From NCBI GenBank assembly GCA_012963655.1, contig DTVI01000024.1, positions 1-12,093 on the forward strand: a stretch of 12,093 bases of DNA, written 5' to 3'. Within the stretch, counting starts at the first letter, position 1; the number at the start of each line of letters is the position of its first letter. Below, one piece after another: positions 1-8,011 of the stretch. The notes under the pieces were generated by a model, which saw nothing but the letters and a program-made list of their open reading frames with translations, did not search any database and had not been told where the DNA came from. This stretch comes from Sulfurimonas sp. (lineage in GTDB: Bacteria; Campylobacterota; Campylobacteria; Campylobacterales; Sulfurimonadaceae). Position numbers and translations under genes: made by a program.

Positions 1-723
1 GAAGGTATACGAACCTTCTTACCCACACAAAAACAGTTTGACCTTCGTGCAAAAGAGCACCTGGCAAGCCTTTCAGATGAATTAGGGATTAAATATCCCA
101 AAACCTTGAAAACAACAAATATTAGTGAGTTAACAGAGGCCTTAAAGAAGGTAGACTTTCCTGCGGTTGTAAAAGGGAATTATTATAAGGCCTATATCGT
201 ATATAACCTAAGTGAAGCGATTCTTCGTTTTTCTGAGATAGCCAATGAATGGGGATATCCAGTACTTGTGCAGGAAATGGTGCGAGGAGATGAGCTCAAT
301 GTTGTTGGGGTTGGGGACGGAAGTGGCGGAAACCTTGGTTTAGTTGCCGCTAAGAAGATGACAACAACGGCTATGGGTAAGTTTTGGAATGGGGTTTCTA
401 TCGAGCATAAAGACTTGATAAAGGTAGCTGAAGATTTTGTAAAAAAGACATTATGGAAAGGCCCTTTTGAACTTGAATGTATGGTGGATGGAAATACAAT
501 TTATATGATTGAGATTAATCCTCGTTTTCCAGCGTGGGTATATTTTGCTACGGGATTAGGGGTGAACCTGCCTAAACGTTTGGTAGACTTTTCTGAAGGT
601 AAAAAGGTAGATAGAGAGAGTAATTATACGGCAGGTAAGATGATGATTCGTTATACCTATGAGCGCATTGCAGACATAAAAGAATTAAGCCATTTGGCAA
701 CACAAGGAGAAAGTTATGAGTAA
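1..723 (+). CDS. ATP-grasp family carboxylate ligase (5' end missing)
   Basis: The reading frame is open from base 1, so the gene begins before the window; 240 C-terminal codons are visible. The fragment starts with the RTFLPTQKQFDLRAKEHL segment that precedes the ATP-binding part of ATP-grasp proteins. It continues with the lysine strand VVKGNYYKAY (from about base 166), an adenine-contacting VLVQEMVRGDELNVV segment (about 262-306), and the metal-binding strand IEINPRFPAW (about 508-537). ATP-grasp enzymes activate a carboxylate as acyl-phosphate and join it to an amine or thiol. The EINPRFPAW form recalls the PylC/CarB-like branch, but the substrate cannot be read from sequence. It overlaps the following PLP enzyme by 8 bases, so the two are translationally linked and probably act on the same metabolite or peptide. 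A TTG at 106 is internal, not the start. Confidence 0.85.
   Translation, partial: EGIRTFLPTQKQFDLRAKEHLASLSDELGIKYPKTLKTTNISELTEALKKVDFPAVVKGNYYKAYIVYNLSEAILRFSEIANEWGYPVLVQEMVRGDELNVVGVGDGSGGNLGLVAAKKMTTTAMGKFWNGVSIEHKDLIKVAEDFVKKTLWKGPFELECMVDGNTIYMIEINPRFPAWVYFATGLGVNLPKRLVDFSEGKKVDRESNYTAGKMMIRYTYERIADIKELSHLATQGESYE
704..709 (+). promoter_or_regulatory. Ribosome binding site fixing the start of the PLP enzyme
   Basis: AAGGAG lies six bases before the ATG at 716, inside the end of the ATP-grasp gene. It supports translation from 716 rather than from the internal ATG at 767. This matters because it means the YxxPxI leader-like N-terminus is really part of the protein. Confidence 0.75.
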
Positions 724-2062
724 GCTAGCTTATGAAAGTCCAACAATTATTAAGATTCAAAGTACCATGTCAAAGGCAGGTTTACCCACTATGCAACAAA
801 AGATTCGCACCGAGATAGATGGCGCTAATATTAGGGATTTAACTGATAAATATGGTTCTCCTTTGTTTGTATTCTCAGAAAGAAAGATGCGTTCTTTATA
901 TCAAGAAGCTTATGAAGCCTTCTCTTCTCGTTACCCAAATGTACAGTTTGGTTGGTCCTATAAAACTAACTACTTAAAAGCAATTTGTTCTATCTTTCAT
1001 CAAGAAGGCGCTATTGCCGAGGTAGTTAGTGAATTTGAGTATGAAAAAGCACGTGCTTCAGGCATTGAAGGTAAAGACATTATTTTTAATGGCCCATATA
1101 AGCCTTATCATTCCCTATTAACAGCGGCAAAAGAAGGTGCAAAGATCCATATTGACACCTTTGATGAGATTTCAGACCTTGAAAAGGTTTCGGATGAATT
1201 AGGTATGAAAATACCTGTAGCCATTCGTCTTAATATGAGCACAGGCATGGAGCCACAATGGTCACGTTTTGGCTTTAACATTGAAGGTGGTCAGGCTATG
1301 GACGCCGTTCGCCGTATTGAAGCGGGGGGTAAGCTTTTTATTACAGGTCTTCATTCACATATTGGAACCTTTATGTTAGATGCTAATGCCTATAAATTAC
1401 AAACAGTTAAGATGGTGACACTTATGAAAGAGATTGAAGCCAGTACAAACTTTGTGGTTGAGTATCTTGATATGGGTGGTGGCTTTGCTTCTAAGGCACA
1501 TTTAAAAGGGATATATCAGCCTCCTGAAGTAGTGGTGCCTAGTATTGATGAGTATGCCGAGGCGATTACTTCTGCCTTGTATGAAAATCTTGAGGCAGGA
1601 AATTATCCAAAGCTTTATCTTGAAACAGGTCGTCATCTTATTGATGAGGCAGGATACCTTATCACTTCATTAGTAGGAACGAAACGTTTGCCTGATGGAA
1701 GAATGAATTATACTATGGACGCTGGGGTGAATCTTTTATATACTGCTTTTTGGTTTAAATATAATCTTGAATTAGGTGAAAAACGTGATGGGATGATGGA
1801 ACCTTCTTTAGTCAATGGTCCCTTATGTATGAACATTGATGTTATTGATGATAGTGTTATGCTACCGCGGCTTAAACGTGGAGATCAGATGACTATATCA
1901 CCTGTAGGTGCTTATAGTGTGACACAATGGATGCAGTTTATTCGTTATCGTCCTGCGGTATGTTTGATTGATATGCAAGGGGAAAGTCATCTTATTCGTG
2001 AGGCAGAAGAGTTACGTGATATTGAAGAACGTGAAGTTCTACCGGAATATCTAAAGGTTTAA
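716..2062 (+). CDS. PLP-dependent decarboxylase-like protein, DAP/ornithine decarboxylase fold type III, with leader-like N-terminus
   Basis: This is a 448-residue alanine-racemase-fold/DAP-decarboxylase-like enzyme. The visible landmarks are the PLP lysine in GWSYKTNY (K83), RFGF (184-187), the HSHIG loop (213-217), the phosphate-binding DMGGGF (252-257), ETGR (303-306, matching the EPGR of DAP decarboxylases), a cysteine in GPLCMNID (C371), and GAYSVTQ (398-404). The family removes the alpha-carboxyl of DAP, ornithine, arginine or related acids; here the partner-subunit motif is C-M-N-I-D rather than the usual C-E-S-x-D, so the substrate probably differs from DAP. The first 22 residues (Y6, P9, I11, then a stretch to G22) precede the catalytic fold and resemble a YxxPxI RiPP-leader motif. 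The gene sits between the ATP-grasp ligase and the permease/peptidase fusion, and a biosynthetic lysA role seems unlikely from this context. Confidence 0.85.
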   Translation: MSKLAYESPTIIKIQSTMSKAGLPTMQQKIRTEIDGANIRDLTDKYGSPLFVFSERKMRSLYQEAYEAFSSRYPNVQFGWSYKTNYLKAICSIFHQEGAIAEVVSEFEYEKARASGIEGKDIIFNGPYKPYHSLLTAAKEGAKIHIDTFDEISDLEKVSDELGMKIPVAIRLNMSTGMEPQWSRFGFNIEGGQAMDAVRRIEAGGKLFITGLHSHIGTFMLDANAYKLQTVKMVTLMKEIEASTNFVVEYLDMGGGFASKAHLKGIYQPPEVVVPSIDEYAEAITSALYENLEAGNYPKLYLETGRHLIDEAGYLITSLVGTKRLPDGRMNYTMDAGVNLLYTAFWFKYNLELGEKRDGMMEPSLVNGPLCMNIDVIDDSVMLPRLKRGDQMTISPVGAYSVTQWMQFIRYRPAVCLIDMQGESHLIREAEELRDIEEREVLPEYLKV

Positions 2063-2063
2063 T

Positions 2064-4133
2064 GTGAATACTATAAAATACTATTTACATGCTATTGTTG
2101 CCTCATATGCGGAGATTTTGTTTTTGCAAAATGCCCGTTTTGGAATAGTACTTTTATTAATCTCTTTTGTAAATATAAATGTGGCGCTTTCAGGTTTAAT
2201 TGCCATTATATCAGTGCTAGGGTTTGCTTATTTTATTCGTATGGAAGCAGAATTTTTAGAAAATGGTTTTTATATTTATAATCCACTTTTAGTGGGGATG
2301 TCAATAGGATTTTTATTTGAAGTGAACTTTATTTCAGTGATTTTAATCCTTATGTCTTCTATCTTTACCTTTTTACTGAGCATGCTTTTATATAAGCTTT
2401 TAGCCAAGGCATCTGTTCCTATCTTATCTTTACCCTTTACCTTAGTAAGTACGCTTTTATACTTGGCTTCATTGAATTATACTTCTTTATATACACAAGC
2501 CTTATATGTAAAACCTGAGCTATTAGACATGAGTTTTATACCTTTAATAATAGCTATGTACTTTAAGGCCTTTGGTACGATTTTATTTTTACCATATGTG
2601 GATATTGGAATTGCCTTTGTCTTTCTGATCTTAGTATATTCTCGCATTATGTTCTTATTTTCTTTAGCAGGTTTTTTTCTGGGGGTATATGTACATTCTT
2701 TGATGTTAGGCTCTTTCTCAGCAGCGCTTATGAACCCATATTCCTTTAATTACATCTTAATTTCTATTGCCCTTGGAAGCATTTTTTTGGTGCCTTCATT
2801 TCGCAGTATTGTCATTGCAATGCTTGGTGTGGCAATGTCGGTCTTATTGATAGATGCTTCGGCTTCTTTTTGGATGATTTATAAGATACCAGTATTTACT
2901 TTGCCCTTTAACATTATTACTATGTTCTTTCTTTTCGTTTTACAAGTGGTGAAGTTTAAAGAGTTTGCTTATGTGATTCAAAAAACACCTGAAATGACCC
3001 TTCGTTCCTACATCCTTGCACTCTTTCGTTTTAAAACAGATAAGATAAAAGTGTTTTTACCTTTTTCAGGTAAGTGGTCGGTATATCAAGGTTTTAATGA
3101 TGAATGGACTCATAAGGGAGAATGGAAATATGCTTATGACTTTGTCATTATGAAAGCAGGTAAGTCTTTTAAAAACAATGGTGACTTTCTTGAGGATTAT
3201 TATGCCTTTAATAAGCCTGTACTTTCCCCTGTTACAGGATATGTAGTGGACTTAAAAGACAGCGTTGAAGATAATATTATTGGAGAGGTAAACACTATTG
3301 AAAATTGGGGGAATTATCTTGTTATACAAGGACTTGATGAAAACTATGTTGAGATTTCACATTTTTCTAGACATTCTTTAAAGGTGAAAAAAGGAGAATA
3401 CGTAGAAGTAGGGCAGATCCTTGGTTTATGTGGTAACAGCGGATATTCCCCTCAACCCCATATTCATATTCAAGTACAAGAAAATGCTCTATTAGGTTCT
3501 AAAACCTTGCCTTTTCATTTTGTATCGTATATTGAAGATAATCAGGTTCATTTTTACCAAAATCCACTTAAACATCGGGAGATTGAATCATATTCTAAGG
3601 ATAAATCCTTGGATAAGAAACTCTCATTTACCCTGGATAATGAATATGTTTATGAGGTGTATAAGGATGAAAAATGGATTGACACCTTCTTTATAAAGGT
3701 CAAAATGAACCGTTACTCGGGGAGATTTTATTTTGAAGATAATTCTGGCAATATTTTACATTTTGCTAAAGAAGCAGGAATGTTTTACTTTTACGATTAT
3801 GAAGGCCAAAGTAACTCATATTTACAGCAGTTTTATGTGGCAATTCCACGTATGCCTTTGGTGTACAAAAAAGACCTGTCATGGAACGATTATCTACCTT
3901 CACGTTATGTTAAAAAGAGTCTTTTTTCAAAAATTAGTGGGATAGGCGCTATACTCTTTGAAAAGGCATATATTACCAAAGGGGAGTGGAAGTTTAATGA
4001 TGAGCTACATATACAAGGGACAATGTATAATAAGAGGAAGCAAAAGGTAAACCTAGCTTTAGACGCACATAATGGTATTAAGACTATTCATATTAACAAT
4101 TTAACCATAAGGATGAAACATGAAGATAAATAG
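2064..4133 (+). CDS. Urea-transporter-like membrane domain fused to M23 metallopeptidase
   Basis: The protein has 689 residues in two halves. Residues 1-300 are strongly hydrophobic, with about ten membrane spans. Segments YNPLLVGMSIGF (72-83) and the span around 160-210 resemble the SLC14/UT urea-channel family. Residues 330-490 form an M23 (LytM/lysostaphin-like) zinc endopeptidase: H350 with D359 (HKGEWKYAYDF), H433 (ISHF) and H466/H468 (PHIHI) fit the metal and catalytic positions. About 200 residues of uncharacterised C-terminal region follow. M23 enzymes cut peptidoglycan peptide cross-links or other glycine-rich peptides, and the domain should face the periplasm. Translation most likely starts at the GTG at 2064, one base after the previous stop, with AAAGG six bases upstream. 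The transported molecule is unknown; urea is only the family prototype. Confidence 0.85.
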   Translation: MNTIKYYLHAIVASYAEILFLQNARFGIVLLLISFVNINVALSGLIAIISVLGFAYFIRMEAEFLENGFYIYNPLLVGMSIGFLFEVNFISVILILMSSIFTFLLSMLLYKLLAKASVPILSLPFTLVSTLLYLASLNYTSLYTQALYVKPELLDMSFIPLIIAMYFKAFGTILFLPYVDIGIAFVFLILVYSRIMFLFSLAGFFLGVYVHSLMLGSFSAALMNPYSFNYILISIALGSIFLVPSFRSIVIAMLGVAMSVLLIDASASFWMIYKIPVFTLPFNIITMFFLFVLQVVKFKEFAYVIQKTPEMTLRSYILALFRFKTDKIKVFLPFSGKWSVYQGFNDEWTHKGEWKYAYDFVIMKAGKSFKNNGDFLEDYYAFNKPVLSPVTGYVVDLKDSVEDNIIGEVNTIENWGNYLVIQGLDENYVEISHFSRHSLKVKKGEYVEVGQILGLCGNSGYSPQPHIHIQVQENALLGSKTLPFHFVSYIEDNQVHFYQNPLKHREIESYSKDKSLDKKLSFTLDNEYVYEVYKDEKWIDTFFIKVKMNRYSGRFYFEDNSGNILHFAKEAGMFYFYDYEGQSNSYLQQFYVAIPRMPLVYKKDLSWNDYLPSRYVKKSLFSKISGIGAILFEKAYITKGEWKFNDELHIQGTMYNKRKQKVNLALDAHNGIKTIHINNLTIRMKHEDK
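4109..4114 (+). promoter_or_regulatory. Ribosome binding site for the beta-barrel gene
   Basis: AAGGAT lies five bases before the ATG at 4120, inside the end of the fusion gene. It supports the 14-base overlapping start. Confidence 0.6.
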
Positions 4134-4992
4134 ACTAGCACTAGTAGGCCTATGTACGGTCTCACTTTTACAAGCAGGTAATACAATCAGTGTTTACGGT
4201 GGGGGAATTGATTATACGGACTCGATTAAAGATACAGGTTTTTTTGCAGGGGCATACTTTCAAAACAGTTCTTTAAAAAACAAGATAGAACTAGGTTATG
4301 AGCGTACAGAGATATCGTATATAGATGATACTCTTGAAAATATTGAACAAAATGACTTTAGTATTGCTTGGGATCATTATGTAGGTCAAAACTTTTTATT
4401 TCGTCTGGGTGGACATTATATAGATAGTAATGGAGTAGATACAGATAGGGTATATACAGCTTTTGCAGGTGCAAAGTATTATCAGGGATATGACTTTGAC
4501 ATAGGATTAGATGGGTATTATAGTGATTATTCAGATTATAGGCGTGCAGATGGAACTACAGGATTAAATGTAATGCAGGTTGAACCCAGTATTGGCTTTG
4601 GTTTTGGAAACTATCAAAGTTGTATGGGGAGTGCTTATCTTAGAACCTATTATACTTATATCCAATCTGATAGAGTGGAAGGAGGAAGTGTAAAAGACTC
4701 TTATCATTCAGGGGGCTTAGTCCTTCAGCACTTTAAGGGAAATTGGACGAATGAAATTGGCGGTTGGATAGGTAAACAAGTCTTTGCAGTAAAGAATAAA
4801 GGTTTTACGGTGTTTAACCTAGCCGAAGAGCGTAAGGGTGGTTTTGCATTATCTTCTTCGTATGCCTTTAGTAAAAGCACAAGTCTTAGGTTACAATATG
4901 CTTATGAAAGTTTTGAAGAGATAGTGGCTTCAAATGACATCACTGATGCCTCAACAACTACTATGTCCTTATTTTTAAATTATAATTTCTAA
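4120..4992 (+). CDS. Outer-membrane beta-barrel protein
   Basis: The 290-residue product begins with a signal peptide (MKINRLALVGLCTVSLLQAG, cleavage probably near residues 19-20). The rest is rich in alternating aromatic and polar residues, with strand-like pieces such as FDIGLDGYYSDYSDY and AYLRTYYTYIQ. It ends in the LFLNYNF strand with a terminal phenylalanine, the usual signal for BAM-assembled outer-membrane proteins. No enzyme motif or plug domain is seen. Its length would suit a barrel of roughly 12-14 strands, an estimate only. It overlaps the permease/peptidase fusion by 14 bases and lies nine bases before the exported TPR gene. A job as pore, receptor or envelope component for the cluster is plausible, but nothing in the sequence names the ligand. 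Confidence 0.75.
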   Translation: MKINRLALVGLCTVSLLQAGNTISVYGGGIDYTDSIKDTGFFAGAYFQNSSLKNKIELGYERTEISYIDDTLENIEQNDFSIAWDHYVGQNFLFRLGGHYIDSNGVDTDRVYTAFAGAKYYQGYDFDIGLDGYYSDYSDYRRADGTTGLNVMQVEPSIGFGFGNYQSCMGSAYLRTYYTYIQSDRVEGGSVKDSYHSGGLVLQHFKGNWTNEIGGWIGKQVFAVKNKGFTVFNLAEERKGGFALSSSYAFSKSTSLRLQYAYESFEEIVASNDITDASTTTMSLFLNYNF

Positions 4993-4996
4993 GGAG
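4991..4996 (+). promoter_or_regulatory. Ribosome binding site deciding the TPR gene start
   Basis: AAGGAG lies five bases before the ATG at 5002. An upstream in-frame GTG at 4996 overlaps this site and is not a likely start. Confidence 0.8.
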
Positions 4997-5001
4997 TGCT
5001 C

Positions 5002-5598
5002 ATGCGCTTAATTTTTATAGTCTTACTGAGTATAAGTTTACAGGCCAATACGGACGTTATTAAACAAGCATATTATGACTCTTATAATTATGAAAAGATG
5101 CAAAATTATAGGGATGCGATAAAGACACTTAGTGTCGTTTATGAGAAATACCCTAAGGCCTATACCCCAAATTTTCGTTTAGGATGGCTTTTTTATCTGA
5201 ACAAGAATTATGCAAATTCAGTAAAACATTATCAAGCTGCGATATCGGTAGTTAGCTCTTCTGCTGAGGCTAAACTAGGTTTGATTCAAGTATATCAAGC
5301 CATGGGAAAACATGAAGAGGCTAAGCGCCTGATTTATGATATCTTGAAAAATGATTTATATAACTATTTTGCAAATTCTTATTTAGTGGCCTCTTTAAAT
5401 GCAAGAAAAGAATATGAGCAGTCTTTAAAGGTGATTTATAAGATGTTAGCTTTGTATCCTACTGATATATATTTTCTAGGTAAACTAGCCCAAGTTTATG
5501 TGCATCAAAAAAAGGATGCCTTAGCGAAAGATGTGTATGAAAATATTATCATCTTAGACCCAGCAAATACACAAGCCTTAGGGTACTTAAATAGATGA
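5002..5598 (+). CDS. Exported tetratricopeptide-repeat protein
   Basis: The 198-residue protein opens with a signal peptide (MRLIFIVLLSISLQA, then NTD). Nearly all of the remainder is tandem TPR-like helix pairs: YEKMQNYRDAIKTLSVVYEKYP, a repeat around YANSVKHYQAAI, one around HEEAKRLIYDIL, one around YEQSLKVIYKML, and the last around DALAKDVYENIIILDPANTQAL. There is no lipobox cysteine, so it is probably soluble in the periplasm. TPR proteins scaffold protein or peptide interactions; the barrel before it and the peptidase fusion before that are natural partners by context only. Its last four bases overlap the start of the response regulator, which ties the exported proteins to the signalling genes. 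Confidence 0.8.
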   Translation: MRLIFIVLLSISLQANTDVIKQAYYDSYNYEKMQNYRDAIKTLSVVYEKYPKAYTPNFRLGWLFYLNKNYANSVKHYQAAISVVSSSAEAKLGLIQVYQAMGKHEEAKRLIYDILKNDLYNYFANSYLVASLNARKEYEQSLKVIYKMLALYPTDIYFLGKLAQVYVHQKKDALAKDVYENIIILDPANTQALGYLNR

Positions 5599-6245
5599 AA
5601 ATCCTCTTAGTCGAAGATGATAAAACCTTAGGTGAAAGCATCTGTGATTTATTAGAAAGCGAAGACTATAAAGTCCAATGGGCTCAAGATGGAGAAGCGG
5701 CCTTAGATGCCACTCGTGTATCAGGGTTTGACTTACTTCTACTGGATGTTAATGTCCCCTTTATAAATGGCTTCGAACTTTTAAAAAGCTTGCGAGAGAG
5801 TGGGGATGAGACACCGGCAATTTTTATTACAGCCTTGGTAGATATTGCTTCTTTGAAAAAAGGTTTTGAAGTAGGTGCGGATGATTATCTTCGTAAGCCT
5901 TTTGACCCCACAGAACTCTTAGTCCGTATAAGTGTGGCAATAGAAAAATCATTTGCCTCGCATTCAAAAGAGGTACGTTTGGGAAACTTATGTTTAAATC
6001 TTCAAACCGAACGCTTTTACCTTTTAGATAAAGAGTTAAGTCTAACCCCGTATGAACAAATAATCTTAACCTTACTTATTAAAGAAGATGGCCGTATTGT
6101 CCCTAAAGAAGAACTTTTATATGCTCTTAGCCGAGATGAAGAAGCCAGTGAAAGTGCACTTAGAGTCCATATGTCTAAGCTTAAAAAGATGGGAATAGAA
6201 CTTGAAAATATAAGAGCAAAAGGATACCGTTTAAATGCGTTCTAA
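5595..6245 (+). CDS. OmpR-family response regulator
   Basis: The 216-residue protein has an N-terminal receiver domain with acidic pocket E7-D8-D9, phosphoacceptor D51 (LLLLDVNVP), T79 and K101 (RKPF). A winged-helix DNA-binding domain spans about 127-214 (SLTPYEQIILTLL, then ESALRVHMSKLKK and the wing IRAKGYRL). Phosphorylation by the kinase that follows would control DNA binding. The DVNVP sequence after the phosphorylated Asp, in place of the commoner DxxMP, is shared with the second regulator in this window. The ATGA overlap with the TPR gene and the 11-base overlap with the kinase show one operon. Target genes are unknown; autoregulation of the cluster is a reasonable guess. Confidence 0.93.
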   Translation: MKILLVEDDKTLGESICDLLESEDYKVQWAQDGEAALDATRVSGFDLLLLDVNVPFINGFELLKSLRESGDETPAIFITALVDIASLKKGFEVGADDYLRKPFDPTELLVRISVAIEKSFASHSKEVRLGNLCLNLQTERFYLLDKELSLTPYEQIILTLLIKEDGRIVPKEELLYALSRDEEASESALRVHMSKLKKMGIELENIRAKGYRLNAF

Positions 6246-7302
6246 TCGTTCTATACTACACTTTTTTTTCATATACTTTTCAAGTGTTGCTGTCCTTATT
6301 ATTGGTGCGGGATTTTTTTATTTTTATCAACAAACTTCTCAGCTTATATCCTTAGAAAAAGCCTCTATTTTACAGTATGTAAAAATGCAACAGTACACGG
6401 ATGGGACATATAAAGATAGGCACTTTAGTTTTGAGAAGAAGTCAGTTTATAAGTCTTGGTTTGAAGATACAAAATTACAAGAGAAAGATGGTTTCTTTGT
6501 ATATGAGGCGCCTACTCAACATCCAAATGAATTTTTAGTTATTAAAAAGAGTATGAAGCCTTATGAAGAGGCGAAAATAAAGATGCTTATAAAGCTGTTA
6601 GGGGTTCAAGGGACCTTATTACTAATTTTTCTACTTATATCTTGGTTTCTAGCAAGAGAATCTATTCGTCCTTTAAATGAGATGATATCAAACTTAGATG
6701 ATTTCATAAAAAACCTTGTACACGATTTAAATACACCTGCAACATCTATATTAGTAAATGCACGACTTTTACAAACTAAAAAAGGGAAAAATGATACGAA
6801 ACGTATAGAACGAATCGAGTCTTCTACTAAGGAGATATTGTCCCTTTATAAAAACCTTTCTGCCTTGTTAAATGAGCACAAACTTATACTTGAGCAGCAT
6901 GATATAGTCCCTATTATTCAAAACAGTACAGTGTACTTTAAAGAACGTTATACTGAGGTGAGTTTTGAATTTAATCTACCTTCAAAATGTGAGGTAAAAA
7001 TAGATCAGCAAGCCTTTGAACAAATCTTAAATAATCTTTTTTCAAATGCCTCTAAATACTCCGCTAAAGAAAATGCAAAAATAGTAGTTAGTATAAAAGG
7101 AAATGTACTTTATATTAAAGACAATGGCTTAGGGATGGATGCCCCACATAAGGTTTTTAAACGCTTATACTGCGAGCATACTCAAGGGCATGGGATTGGA
7201 ATGTATATTGTTAAAAAACTAAGTGAGGGTATGCTGATAGATATTGCTTTTCATTCACACAAAGGAAAAGGAACTGAGGTGGTTTTATCCTTTCCTGGGT
7301 AA
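6235..7302 (+). CDS. Membrane sensor histidine kinase
   Basis: The 355-residue kinase has a membrane span at about 8-30, a short external region of roughly 90 residues, and a second span at about 121-139. The dimerisation helix follows with phospho-accepting H163 in VHDLNTP, then an ATP-binding domain with N box (NNLFSNASKYS, 266-276), G1 box (DNGLGMD, 296-302) and G2 box (GHGIGMYIV, 318-326). All catalytic elements look intact. HDLNTP is an uncommon variant of the usual HELRTP-like H box. No PAS or other named sensor fold is seen in the small external part, so the signal is unknown. Genetic coupling to the preceding regulator makes them a cognate pair. Confidence 0.92.
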   Translation: MRSNRSILHFFFIYFSSVAVLIIGAGFFYFYQQTSQLISLEKASILQYVKMQQYTDGTYKDRHFSFEKKSVYKSWFEDTKLQEKDGFFVYEAPTQHPNEFLVIKKSMKPYEEAKIKMLIKLLGVQGTLLLIFLLISWFLARESIRPLNEMISNLDDFIKNLVHDLNTPATSILVNARLLQTKKGKNDTKRIERIESSTKEILSLYKNLSALLNEHKLILEQHDIVPIIQNSTVYFKERYTEVSFEFNLPSKCEVKIDQQAFEQILNNLFSNASKYSAKENAKIVVSIKGNVLYIKDNGLGMDAPHKVFKRLYCEHTQGHGIGMYIVKKLSEGMLIDIAFHSHKGKGTEVVLSFPG

Positions 7303-7348
7303 AGTACTCGAATATTTCATTTTCTTCACGTACCCTGCACACAAATTT

Positions 7349-7357
7349 TGTTACACT
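7349..7357 (+). promoter_or_regulatory. Possible extended -10 promoter for the second two-component pair
   Basis: The 61-base gap between the first kinase and the second regulator contains TGTTACACT, which fits an extended -10 (TGn plus TACACT). It lies six bases before the ATG at 7364. No -35 box is obvious and no Shine-Dalgarno sequence precedes the ATG. If real, transcription would begin at or next to the start codon, giving a leaderless mRNA. Confidence 0.35.
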
Positions 7358-7363
7358 ACTTAT

Positions 7364-8011
7364 ATGAATATACTTTTTTTAGAAGATGACCCTGTTATTG
7401 GGGATATTGTTTTAGACTTTTTATCAGAATTTTATACAGTAAAGCATTGTTTCAATTCAGCTGACGCGCTGAGTGCTGCTGAACAAGATTCTTTTGATTT
7501 GTATATTTTTGATATTAATGTCCCTGGTATATCAGGGCTTGAACTGTTAAAAAGTTTACGCAGCTTTAATGACGCTACCCCTGCCATTTTTATCACGGCG
7601 TATCAAGAACTTGATTATCTAAAAGAAGGCTTTAAAGCAGGAGCAAATGACTTTATTCGCAAGCCTTTTGAGCTTGAAGAGTTACAAGCACGAGTAGAAA
7701 ATATCAAACGCCAATTTAGTATTGATGATGAGATTTATATTACCGATATTATCCGTTTTAATCCCCTCTATCATCAGGTATATATAAAAAATGATGTTGT
7801 TTCTCTTTCTGCTAAAGAGAGTGAAGTCTTGCACTATCTTATCCGCAATAAACAACGTGTGCTATCCACAGATGAAATCTTACAAAATCTTTGGGAATAT
7901 CATGAGATGCCAGGACAAGACACCATACGAACTTATATTAAAGCGCTACGAAATATTTTAGGGAAAGAACATATTATTAACATCAGAGGTGCAGGATATA
8001 AGTTTGAATAG
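7364..8011 (+). CDS. OmpR-family response regulator, second pair
   Basis: The 215-residue protein has acidic pocket E7-D8-D9, phosphoacceptor D50 (YIFDINVP), T78, K100 (RKPF) and a C-terminal winged helix (LSAKESEVLHYLIRN, TIRTYIKALRNIL, RGAGYKF). The ATG at 7364 is chosen because MNILFLEDD is the canonical receiver start; the same frame extends upstream to 7244, but that part lies inside the kinase gene and is not receiver-like. The receiver closely resembles that of the first regulator (both read NVPxxxGxELLKSLR and TPAIFITA), which points to duplication. It overlaps its kinase by 8 bases. Confidence 0.9.
   Translation: MNILFLEDDPVIGDIVLDFLSEFYTVKHCFNSADALSAAEQDSFDLYIFDINVPGISGLELLKSLRSFNDATPAIFITAYQELDYLKEGFKAGANDFIRKPFELEELQARVENIKRQFSIDDEIYITDIIRFNPLYHQVYIKNDVVSLSAKESEVLHYLIRNKQRVLSTDEILQNLWEYHEMPGQDTIRTYIKALRNILGKEHIINIRGAGYKFE

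Noticed and set aside
106..723. TTG at 106 as start of the ATP-grasp gene
   Set aside because: The same frame is open back to base 1 and encodes a family-typical RTFLPT segment, so the gene is truncated by the window.
716..2062. Housekeeping lysA
   Set aside because: Fold and PLP motifs agree, but the substrate motif, the extra N-terminus and the neighbours do not fit a lysine-biosynthesis gene.
3733..3945. 70-codon plus-strand frame inside the fusion gene
   Set aside because: It lies in another frame wholly within a well-supported gene and has no recognisable domain or ribosome site.
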